Shown piece by piece: positions 23,561-29,345 of a stretch of DNA of 43,300 nucleotides (its first letter is position 1; the number at the start of each line of letters is the position of its first letter). Origin of the DNA: a virus; IMG/VR virus record IMGVR_UViG_3300005842_000022, positions 1-43,300 of that record; one strand, written 5' to 3'. A program made the position numbers and the translations under genes. Under the pieces are notes generated by a model. The model did no database searches. It was not told where the DNA came from and saw only the letters and a program-made list of their open reading frames with translations.

Positions 23561-23580
23561 TTGACCGTGTCACCGTGTCA
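23561..23580 (+). repeat. ACCGTGT octamer pair
   Basis: TTGACCGTGTCACCGTGTCA: two tandem NACCGTGT units, same orientation as those at 23085. Confidence 0.6.
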
Positions 23581-23800
23581 TGGAGGGGCGAGCCCTCCCC
23601 CCATGCTGGACAGGCGGTGGGGTGTTGTATGGTGCAAAAGAGGGCCCCTGAAAATACCGGTGACCCCAAATTGACTTTTTAACCTTTTGTTAAGCTCTGT
23701 CAGAAAACCGCGTAACTATTTTGCCACAGATTGACGGTTGACCACGCTGCCGGTTCGCTGCATATTTCACCCAAGCTGGCCACTGTGGCTCACGCGCGGG

Positions 23801-24000
23801 GAGGCTGTGATCAGGCCGATGAGCCGCAAGGGGGCGAGAGTGGGGGCGACTGCCCTGCCCGGCCGCTGATGGACGGTCGACTCCGTCTCCCGCAAGGGAC
23901 CGTGGAGGCATCGTAAGTCGGAACGGTAGGGATCTGGGGGCCACGCCACGGGGTGACCCTCGAAAGGGTGTCGGTTAACCACCGGCGCCCTTTCTTGTTG
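23801..24000 (+). ncRNA. Possible structured RNA
   Basis: Within 200 GC-rich bases lie GACGG/CCGTC (23872-23887), TCCC-GCAA-GGGA (23888-23899, a GNRA tetraloop) and ACCCT-CGAA-AGGGT (23956-23969), plus a short CC-GCAA-GG at 23824-23831. A T-rich TTTCTTGTT follows at 23991. No reading frame here looks coding. Tetraloop hairpins in a row suggest a folded RNA, but no known class is recognised and the strand is a guess. Confidence 0.3.
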
Positions 24001-24027
24001 ACGGTCGCACGGTCACACGGTATCACC
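24000..24027. repeat. ACCGTGT octamer cluster, right
   Basis: GACGGTCGCACGGTCACACGG holds inverted copies of the octamer (ACACGGTC), at the right edge of the control region. Confidence 0.5.
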
Positions 24028-24104
24028 TCACGCACCTCGGAGAAATTGACTGGCATCACCAGTTAGAGGAACCGGGGAGCCAGCGGTCGCCGGTGCGCTA
24101 GGGG

Positions 24105-24139
24105 GCTGTCAACCCCAATGCCGGTGAAGAGTTGACAGC
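24105..24139. promoter_or_regulatory. 9-bp inverted repeat over a TTGACA box
   Basis: GCTGTCAAC (24105-24113) and GTTGACAGC (24131-24139) with a 17-base spacer. The right arm contains TTGACA (24132-24137), a possible -35 for the rightward operon; no good -10 is seen at 17 bp. The left arm offers TTGACA on the other strand. It may be an operator. Confidence 0.45.
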
Positions 24140-24195
24140 TTCAGACGGGGATTAACGGCGCGCCCGTTCGACCGTTTATCAGGAGCAAGCAGCGT

Positions 24196-24390
24196 ATGAA
24201 GCGCAGGTTCATCAAGGTCAGCTCCGACGGCAATTACATCTGGGCGGTCGCCGACGACGGCACTGCCTGGTACAAGATGTTCAGCTATGAGCGCTGGCAG
24301 CAGCTCCCGCCGCTGCCCGATCGCGCGCCGACGCAGGATCGCGAGCCGACGCCCGACGAGCTGCGCCGTGATTACGAGCGCGACCGATGA
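24196..24390 (+). CDS. Hypothetical protein, first gene of the rightward block
   Basis: A 64-aa protein. ATG at 24196 follows ATCAGGAGCAAGC, similar to the GATAGGAGCAA elements on the other strand. SSDGNYIWAVADDGTAWYK suggests a small beta unit, then a charged Arg-rich tail. Overlaps the next gene by ATGA. Confidence 0.55.
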   Translation: MKRRFIKVSSDGNYIWAVADDGTAWYKMFSYERWQQLPPLPDRAPTQDREPTPDELRRDYERDR

Positions 24391-24629
24391 TCGACGAAGC
24401 CGAGCCGCTCTACCATGATCCGCACTGGGACCGCACCGCGCGCGAGCTGTTGGCGCCGTTCCGTGGCAATCTGGATCTCGAAGTCAGCGACTGGGACGGG
24501 ATCGAGCTTGGACCCGAGCGCGTCGAAGAGCTGATCCAGGCGATCATCGTCGCGCTGAGCGAGAGCTACCTCAACGGTTACAGTGATGGCGGCCTCAATG
24601 CCACTCTGGATGACCGGGGCGGCGATTAA
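24387..24629 (+). CDS. Hypothetical acidic protein
   Basis: An 80-aa acidic, helical protein translated by overlap from the gene before it. No family recognised. Confidence 0.55.
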   Translation: MIDEAEPLYHDPHWDRTARELLAPFRGNLDLEVSDWDGIELGPERVEELIQAIIVALSESYLNGYSDGGLNATLDDRGGD

Positions 24630-24672
24630 CCGGGAATTAGTTAACCGTTCGTAAGATCCTGGCTCGGTGAGG

Positions 24673-24930
24673 ATGGACGGGCCTATGGGAACGCAGAACG
24701 TCGGCCAGAAGAGCGTACGGATCATCAGCGGCACGGGCACGCGGGGCGTCCAGCAGATCAATATCACCGGCGCGAGCGGCGGGGCGAACTGGCCGCAATG
24801 GAAACAGCTCACCGCCGCCCAGTTCGCTGCCGGTCCCACCGGATCGTTCTCGACCTACCAGGCGATGAATACCGGCGCCACCGGGCCATTCAAGCGGGTG
24901 CAGATCGTCGGCTATCTGGGGCCGAGCTGA
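24673..24930 (+). CDS. Hypothetical Gly/Thr-rich protein
   Basis: About 85 aa; starts at 24673 or 24685 are both possible, the latter with a GGACGG site. Gly, Thr, Ser and Gln-rich sequence with short beta-strand patterns, like a small virion or fibre-associated protein. Function unknown. Confidence 0.5.
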   Translation: MDGPMGTQNVGQKSVRIISGTGTRGVQQINITGASGGANWPQWKQLTAAQFAAGPTGSFSTYQAMNTGATGPFKRVQIVGYLGPS

Positions 24931-25001
24931 TGTGGATCTGGATCATCGCGGTCCTCGTCGTGGTCGCCATCACCGTCTATCTGGGCTACCTAATCGACTA
25001 G
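24930..25001 (+). CDS. 23-aa membrane peptide
   Basis: ATG overlaps the stop of the previous gene (TGATG). Almost the whole product is one hydrophobic helix (MWIWIIAVLVVVAITVYLGY). Tiny membrane peptides occur in phage operons, but random origin cannot be excluded. Confidence 0.35.
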   Translation: MWIWIIAVLVVVAITVYLGYLID

Positions 25002-25020
25002 CTTGACAAACTGCGTCGAT

Positions 25021-25035
25021 ATGTCATCTTGACAT
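25021..25035. promoter_or_regulatory. Perfect palindrome upstream of the Tat-signal gene
   Basis: ATGTCA, centre TCT, TGACAT. It lies 16 bases before the ATG at 25051, downstream of a TTGACA (25003-25008). Operator-like. Confidence 0.4.
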
Positions 25036-25050
25036 GACACGGAGAGCCCC

Positions 25051-25335
25051 ATGGACCGTCGCGCGTTCTTCAAGACCCTGGCCGGAGCCGGCGCCTTCGC
25101 GGCGCTCCCCGCAGCCGCCTTTGCCAGTACCCCGGTGCCGCATCTATACATGGCGGAGTCGATCGAGTCGACCCTGCAACATCCGTTTGGGCCGCTTGAG
25201 ATCGAGACTTGGCGCCACACCGGCGACCCCGAATACAAGCTGCGCGCGTTGTACCTGAAGGACACAGACTACAACACGCGCCATGCGGAAGTGACGCAAC
25301 ACTACAAGGCATGGAAGGGCCGGCCGCATGGCTAA
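25051..25335 (+). CDS. Tat-signal exported protein
   Basis: A 94-aa protein with a textbook twin-arginine signal: MDRRAFFK (Arg3-Arg4), a hydrophobic Ala/Gly-rich core and an AFA cleavage site near residue 25. The mature 69 residues are hydrophilic with no recognised domain and no cysteine. The host Tat system would export it folded to the periplasm, which is unusual for a phage protein. GGAGAG precedes the ATG. Confidence 0.65.
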   Translation: MDRRAFFKTLAGAGAFAALPAAAFASTPVPHLYMAESIESTLQHPFGPLEIETWRHTGDPEYKLRALYLKDTDYNTRHAEVTQHYKAWKGRPHG

Positions 25336-25513
25336 GACGGACAAAGAGGTCGTGCTCGAACAGCTGGCGATCATGGAAAACACCATCGACGATCTGCTCA
25401 AGCACATGTGGGACGGCGAGGGTATCGACGTTACTTGGCTGGGCGTGGCCCGCCGCAAATTTACCGACGCCTTCGCGTCTTGGCGCCGGGCGATCACCAA
25501 AGGGGATGCATGA
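25328..25513 (+). CDS. Small helical protein
   Basis: A 61-aa protein of two or three helices ending ARRKFTDAFASWRRAIT. The overall form recalls small helical phage proteins such as the Acb2/Tad1-hook group, whose members bind immune signalling nucleotides. The similarity is only by eye. It overlaps the previous gene by eight bases. Confidence 0.5.
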   Translation: MAKTDKEVVLEQLAIMENTIDDLLKHMWDGEGIDVTWLGVARRKFTDAFASWRRAITKGDA

Positions 25514-25923
25514 TGAAAGTGCTCAAGTGGCTGGGAATTATTCTGCTCGCCGGCGTGCTCGGCTGGACTGCCGGCATGGCGGTCCATAGCGCCTATGCCA
25601 AAGGCCACGACGACGGCGGCATGACGATCAAGCCGCGCGGCCCTGGTGGCCCGCCGGTTGTGGTGCCCGATAACCCGGACCAAGAGCCGGGCCCGCGCTG
25701 GAAAATCGTGGTGACGATGGAAGGTCCGCCCGGTAAGGAGGAGCTGGTCTACGGCAACAAGGAAGAGGGCATCCACTGGTTCGTGTCTAAGGACGAGTGC
25801 GAGAAGGCGATCAAGAGTGAGCCTAAGCTGGCGCAGGGTTTGAAGTTGCTGCACCAGCAAGCCACGGCCTCGAAGATGCCGATCGAAATCACGGTCGCGT
25901 GCAAGCCGGACAATAGCATCTAA
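25510..25923 (+). CDS. Membrane-anchored or exported protein
   Basis: A 137-aa protein with an N-terminal hydrophobic segment (residues 5-27, ending AYA), then a Pro/Gly-rich linker and a soluble domain (residues 60-135) with two cysteines. Probably periplasmic, tethered or cleaved. Start overlaps the preceding stop. Function unknown. Confidence 0.55.
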   Translation: MMKVLKWLGIILLAGVLGWTAGMAVHSAYAKGHDDGGMTIKPRGPGGPPVVVPDNPDQEPGPRWKIVVTMEGPPGKEELVYGNKEEGIHWFVSKDECEKAIKSEPKLAQGLKLLHQQATASKMPIEITVACKPDNSI

Positions 25924-26022
25924 TTAACCCCTGCGCGGTAGACTCGCGTGGGGGTCAGGGCTGTAAGCCGATCGGAAGCGCAAGCATTCCAAGGGGGGAT
26001 CGCCTGACCTGACCTCCACTTC

Positions 26023-26052
26023 TGTCCCAAATATGTATACAAATTTGGGACA
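26023..26052. promoter_or_regulatory. 30-bp near-perfect dyad (operator candidate)
   Basis: Left half TGTCCCAAATATGTA (26023-26037) and right half TACAAATTTGGGACA (26038-26052) are reverse complements at 14 of 15 positions, centred on GTATAC. It lies in a 219-base gap between genes and is followed by a CCCTGT/ACAGGG hairpin (26064-26081). Long symmetrical dyads with AT centres are typical of dimeric repressor sites. Confidence 0.6.
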
Positions 26053-26142
26053 TATGGCGGGGTCCCTGTTGCGATACAGGGGGCATGATCTGCGGGAGTG
26101 CAAGACCTCTCCCCCTGCCCCACAATCCCAAGGAGGGATATC

Positions 26143-26313
26143 ATGGACGAAGACAAAAAGGTCGAGAAGGAGTTTGATCTGCCCAAAGAGGCTGACAAGA
26201 AGGATGACCAAAGCAACGGACCAGGCCGTCACGAGGATGGCGAGCGGTTCCGGCACCGGCGCGACGAAGAGCGTCGCCGGCATGAGCATCCACACGAGCA
26301 CCCAAAAGGGTAG
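26143..26313 (+). CDS. Small highly charged protein
   Basis: A 56-aa protein of almost only Lys, Arg, Glu, Asp and His, ending HEHPHEHPKG. ATG at 26143 with a strong AAGGAGGG site. Probably disordered; the His-rich tail could bind metal. Function unknown. Confidence 0.55.
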   Translation: MDEDKKVEKEFDLPKEADKKDDQSNGPGRHEDGERFRHRRDEERRRHEHPHEHPKG

Positions 26314-26325
26314 CTTAAAGGTTAT

Positions 26326-26350
26326 GGCGGGGGATGAGATCTCCCCCGCC
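26326..26350 (+). terminator. GC-rich hairpin (terminator-like, no T tract)
   Basis: Arms GGCGGGGGA (26326-26334) and TCCCCCGCC (26342-26350), 7-base loop. It follows the stop at 26313 and precedes the ATG at 26368. No T-run follows, so it may attenuate or protect mRNA ends rather than terminate. Confidence 0.4.
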
Positions 26351-26367
26351 CACCATGCGAGATCTCG

Positions 26368-26622
26368 ATGCGGATCAAACCCGGCAAGCCAAGCACCCGC
26401 AGTTACATCAAAGGCGGCGTTGTCAAGTCGCTGGCGGACCAGGAAGAGGACCGCCGCAAGCAGTATGCCGACCAGGCGCGCAGCAATATCGAGGGGTCCA
26501 TGAAGAACATGGGCACGGTTGAAGACCCCGATCTTTCTGGCGGCTGGGGGACACACGAGCACGAGAACTGGCCCTATACCCCGGAAGACGAATACGACCC
26601 CACCCCGGGTCGGCGCTCTTGA
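26368..26622 (+). CDS. Hypothetical charged protein
   Basis: An 84-aa hydrophilic protein; basic N-terminus, acidic and aromatic C-terminus (ENWPYTPEDEYD). A CGAGATCTCG palindrome overlaps its ribosome binding region. Function unknown. Confidence 0.5.
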   Translation: MRIKPGKPSTRSYIKGGVVKSLADQEEDRRKQYADQARSNIEGSMKNMGTVEDPDLSGGWGTHEHENWPYTPEDEYDPTPGRRS

Positions 26623-26648
26623 CAACTTAACCATTTATCAACTATTCT
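26619..26648 (+). promoter_or_regulatory. Candidate sigma-70-type promoter
   Basis: TTGACA (26619-26624) and TATTCT (26643-26648) with 18 bases between. The -10 overlaps the palindrome at 26644-26659, so a regulator bound there would block it. Confidence 0.4.
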
Positions 26649-26675
26649 TCACGAAGAATTGACGGGTTCGTGAAG
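26644..26675. promoter_or_regulatory. Nested palindromes upstream of the wHTH regulator
   Basis: ATTCTTC-AC-GAAGAAT (26644-26659) is a perfect dyad. CTTCACGAA (26647-26655) and TTCGTGAAG (26667-26675) form an overlapping 9-bp inverted repeat with an 11-base spacer. Both lie just before the regulator start, so autoregulation is likely. Confidence 0.5.
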
Positions 26676-26684
26676 GAACCCGCT

Positions 26685-27302
26685 ATGTTGGATACCCCCT
26701 TGCCCGTGGGCTATGATCAGATTGCTACCCGCCTCGCTAATGAAGGAATCCCGGTCAATGTCATTGCCCGAGGACTCGAAGTACCCGCCGCCGATGTGCG
26801 TTTGTCCCTTGACGACGCGCTCGCCAGCGGACGTATTACGGAGATGCCGGCGGCTGACTGGCCACCTACTGCGCGGCGAGCGGATCATTTGCCGCCGCAC
26901 ATTGCAGCTGCACGAGACTCTGACCTTGTCACTTCCTTCATGCGAGCCTTCAAGCTCCCCAAGCTCCTAGCGTCTTTTCTCCTGGTCTTAGTGCGGCGTG
27001 AAGAAGCCGACAAGACCACACTTCATCGCGTGATCGAGACCCAGCGCGCCCAGCGCGCCAACCGACCAGATGATCCCGAGGAGACCGACCCGAAGATGGT
27101 CGACGTGGTGATTTGCAATCTGCGCAAGAAACTTAAACCTTTTGGCGTCACCATCCATACCTTGTGGGGGCACGGGTATTTCCTGGACGCCGCGGGACGC
27201 CAGTCTGCGCTCTCGCTGGTGGAAAGGGAAATCGAGCATGTCCGAATCGCGGCCAACGACAACATCCCCGCTGGAAAAGCCACCATTGTTCGAGCGGCCT
27301 GA
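26685..27302 (+). CDS. OmpR/PhoB-like winged-helix transcription regulator
   Basis: About 205 aa from the ATG at 26685 (AAGGA upstream). The N-terminus (residues 1-60) looks like a helix-turn-helix of the DQIATRLANEGIPVNVIARGL kind. The C-terminal part (about 95-175) carries VDVVICNLRKKLKPFG-x-TLWGHGYFL, which is the DNA-recognition helix and wing of OmpR/PhoB-type domains. There is no receiver domain. It probably switches early to late expression or controls its own operon, given the palindromes over its promoter. The spaced basic segments fit DNA binding. Confidence 0.7.
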   Translation: MLDTPLPVGYDQIATRLANEGIPVNVIARGLEVPAADVRLSLDDALASGRITEMPAADWPPTARRADHLPPHIAAARDSDLVTSFMRAFKLPKLLASFLLVLVRREEADKTTLHRVIETQRAQRANRPDDPEETDPKMVDVVICNLRKKLKPFGVTIHTLWGHGYFLDAAGRQSALSLVEREIEHVRIAANDNIPAGKATIVRAA

Positions 27303-27663
27303 AACCGAACTCGACACTGCCGTTCTCGCCCACCACCTGCGCCAAGACATCTCCGCTCAAAGCTTCACCTCGCTGGTTACCGCCACCTACCTGGTGGCGC
27401 TGGCGGCACGCGATCGCAAGCTGACGAGAGAGTATTTTGACGAAGTTCTGGTAACGACATTTAACTTTCACAACCGCTTGGTGCGGATTGCCGAGTTGAA
27501 TACCATGCTGGAGAACCTCGACGCCGGTAAAGGCTTCTCGACGAGCGAACTCAAGGATGAGGTCGAGCGCCACATGGAGATCGCGCTCCGCCACCAGGCC
27601 AAGCTGTTGCTCACCCTGAAGCTGTTCGAGGAGATGCGCTCCCCGGAGGATCCAATATCATGA
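27238..27663 (+). CDS. Helical hypothetical protein
   Basis: A 141-aa protein, mostly helical, soluble, from an ATG inside the end of the regulator gene with GGAAAGGGAAA upstream. No family recognised. The overlap suggests co-translation with the regulator. Confidence 0.55.
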   Translation: MSESRPTTTSPLEKPPLFERPETELDTAVLAHHLRQDISAQSFTSLVTATYLVALAARDRKLTREYFDEVLVTTFNFHNRLVRIAELNTMLENLDAGKGFSTSELKDEVERHMEIALRHQAKLLLTLKLFEEMRSPEDPIS

Positions 27664-27860
27664 TTAGCATCAGTGAAGCCGCATCGATCGTCGTGGCGTT
27701 GGCTTCGGTCACCGCCGCCGTGGTCTCGATCCGCAATATGAAGAGCATCCAGCAGGTGCATGTTTCGATCAATAGTCGCATGGATGCGTTACTGAAGTCT
27801 AGCGGCATTGCTGAGTTTTCTAAAGGTTTGGAACAAGGTCGCACTGAGACCAAGCCATGA
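27660..27860 (+). CDS. Small membrane protein, holin-like
   Basis: A 66-aa protein with one N-terminal hydrophobic helix (residues 5-24), then a V-x-INSRMDALLKSSG segment that I know from small phage membrane proteins near lysis genes. First of a run of membrane proteins. A holin or related role is an inference. Confidence 0.5.
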   Translation: MISISEAASIVVALASVTAAVVSIRNMKSIQQVHVSINSRMDALLKSSGIAEFSKGLEQGRTETKP

Positions 27861-28288
27861 TGCTACCGCAAAGCTCTACCAATGACGCATCATCGGCATT
27901 TGTTGTGGTTGGAACTTGGATCGGTTCGCTATTCGGCTATTTGCCGATCGCCGCCGCAGTCTTGGTATCCTTTGTTGGTTTTGTTTACTACGTCTTAATG
28001 ATCACGTCGCACCCGACGATTACCACCCGGCTTCGTGACCGGCGGGAGCGCCGGATTATCACATTGAAGATGAAGCTGCTGCGGGAACAGATTTCCATGG
28101 CGCAGAACGCGAACGGCGATCATGAGTTTTGGGAGACCATTATCAAAGATAGCCAGCGCACTCTGGCGTCGCTGCAAGAGCACCACGAGCACCGCGACTT
28201 GCGCCACCGTGAGGAAGTTGTGGTCGCGCGCGAACACGCGCTTAACCACCGCGAGGGTGAATTGCGGCGGCGAGAATCGGCGAAATGA
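27857..28288 (+). CDS. Membrane protein with long coiled-coil tail (spanin-like?)
   Basis: A 143-aa protein with two close hydrophobic stretches (residues 14-50) and then a charged coiled coil rich in Arg, Glu and His to the end. Such an arrangement is reminiscent of i-spanins or virion-anchored membrane proteins, but no lipoprotein o-spanin partner is evident. Start and stop overlap neighbours by four bases. Confidence 0.45.
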   Translation: MMLPQSSTNDASSAFVVVGTWIGSLFGYLPIAAAVLVSFVGFVYYVLMITSHPTITTRLRDRRERRIITLKMKLLREQISMAQNANGDHEFWETIIKDSQRTLASLQEHHEHRDLRHREEVVVAREHALNHREGELRRRESAK

Positions 28289-28680
28289 GACACCCCTATC
28301 TGATCATTCTCTATGCTGTCTTACTGCACTTAACCTGGTGCGCGGCGCTCCTGTATGACTCCGCCGCTGGACGCGCGACCGCAGTGCATACGCTGCTGGA
28401 CTACGTCTCACCGACCGTGGCGGCAGGGATTTATTTTGCCGTCGCTGGCTGCGCGCTCCTGGGGTTCTTTTGTAGGAGAGTGGCCACGCCCTATTACCTG
28501 CTGCCGCAACAGGCCATCATGATGATCAGCGCTGGCGGGGCGTTACAGGCGATGTGGCTTGGCCAGTTTGCCGACGGGGTCCAACGGTCGCACGCCTTCC
28601 TCGTTGCCGACCAGGCCCCGGCGGTGATTGGCGCCTTTTTGCATAGCCTAGCGATCTTGATCTTTTTGCGAGAATCCTGA
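28285..28680 (+). CDS. Polytopic membrane protein
   Basis: A 131-aa protein with about four hydrophobic helices. The pattern LLPQQAIMMISAGGALQAMW-like plus FADGVQRSHAF is one I have seen in other alphaproteobacterial phage membrane proteins. Function unknown. Coupled by overlap to genes on both sides. Confidence 0.55.
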   Translation: MRHPYLIILYAVLLHLTWCAALLYDSAAGRATAVHTLLDYVSPTVAAGIYFAVAGCALLGFFCRRVATPYYLLPQQAIMMISAGGALQAMWLGQFADGVQRSHAFLVADQAPAVIGAFLHSLAILIFLRES

Positions 28681-28862
28681 TGGCCACCGCATCAGTACCG
28701 ATCCTGTTCGGAAGTCTGACGATCATGACGGCAACAGCCTGTCTGACGACTTTTGCGCTGCCGTACCAATCCCCCTGGGCCAAGGCCGTCGCCGCGATTG
28801 CGTTCGTCGGGGCCCTGGGGGCCCTGATATGGAACCTGGTGGATCCAACAGGGTTTCCTTAG
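28680..28862 (+). CDS. Two-helix membrane protein, holin candidate
   Basis: A 60-aa protein with two hydrophobic helices (residues 5-27 and 33-53). This size and topology is that of class II holins. No endolysin is visible nearby, so the role stays open. Confidence 0.5.
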   Translation: MATASVPILFGSLTIMTATACLTTFALPYQSPWAKAVAAIAFVGALGALIWNLVDPTGFP

Positions 28863-28899
28863 GGGTTTCCGCTATATTGTGGGGCCCAAGGGGGCTCTC

Positions 28900-29118
28900 A
28901 TGATTGGACTAGCGGTATCATTCCTGTGGTTGTTGATCGGCGTCATCATCCTCGCGGGAATTATCTTCTTGGTGTTGTATGGGCTGAAGACCATCGCTGG
29001 CATCCCGATCCCGGGTCGGATCGAGCAGGCCGTGTGGTTCATCTTCTTCATCCTCGTGCTTATCTACGTCTTGACCACGCTTGCCGGTGGCAGCGGGTTT
29101 GGCGTGCATTTTCGCTAA
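28900..29118 (+). CDS. Two-helix membrane protein
   Basis: A 72-aa protein with two hydrophobic helices (residues 5-30 and 41-60). ATG at 28900 after AAGGGGG. Holin, antiholin or superinfection-exclusion roles are all possible. Confidence 0.5.
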   Translation: MIGLAVSFLWLLIGVIILAGIIFLVLYGLKTIAGIPIPGRIEQAVWFIFFILVLIYVLTTLAGGSGFGVHFR

Positions 29119-29123
29119 CTGAA

Positions 29124-29273
29124 ATGACCTCGCCGAACCGTTACCCACGCCGTCCGCCACAGAAACCTCTGTCGTTCGGCGACTGGATCGTCTTTGTCTT
29201 CTTTTGTGCCGTGATCGCCGGGATTGCCTGGTTTATCACCGCGTCATCGGCCTGCCTGTGGCCGGGAAAATGA
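29124..29273 (+). CDS. Single-pass membrane protein
   Basis: A 49-aa protein with a basic N-terminus and one hydrophobic helix (residues 19-39). ATG five bases after the previous stop. Last gene before the convergent terL. Confidence 0.45.
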   Translation: MTSPNRYPRRPPQKPLSFGDWIVFVFFCAVIAGIAWFITASSACLWPGK

Positions 29274-29345
29274 CTGGGCCAACCGGGCAGGTGTTGACGG
29301 CCCACGCGGCGACGCCGGGCCGGCATCCGGCTGAGCCGGGCGCGG

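Larger units (their letters stand above)
22922..24180. other. 1.26-kb non-coding control region (candidate origin and divergent early promoters)
   Basis: No credible gene lies between the leftward start at 22906 and the rightward start at 24196. The region holds repeated NACCGTGT octamers in pairs (22990-23103, 23439-23476, 23561-23580, 24000-24027), three GCACATTGC repeats, an AT-rich patch near 23210-23260, a perfect TCACA/TGTGA hairpin and a cluster of small hairpins at 23.87-23.97 kb. Base composition shifts sharply from the coding blocks. Iterons, an AT-rich unwinding patch and divergent operons together suggest an origin, but this is inference. Confidence 0.55.

Noticed and set aside
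23801-23900. CCGATGAG and CTGATGG segments suggesting a hammerhead ribozyme
   Set aside because: The conserved core (CUGAUGA, GAAA, cleavage triplet) is not complete in the right order.
23690-24059. Several overlapping frames in the control region
   Set aside because: Pro/Arg/Ser-rich, no ribosome sites, mutually overlapping; repeats and hairpins explain the region better.
22922-24195. CRISPR-like array
   Set aside because: The ACCGTGT repeats are short, irregularly spaced and in both orientations; no regular spacers exist.
29311-29335. GCCGG-CAT-CCGGC as a strong bidirectional terminator between converging genes
   Set aside because: Only five pairs and no T-run on either strand; too weak to call.
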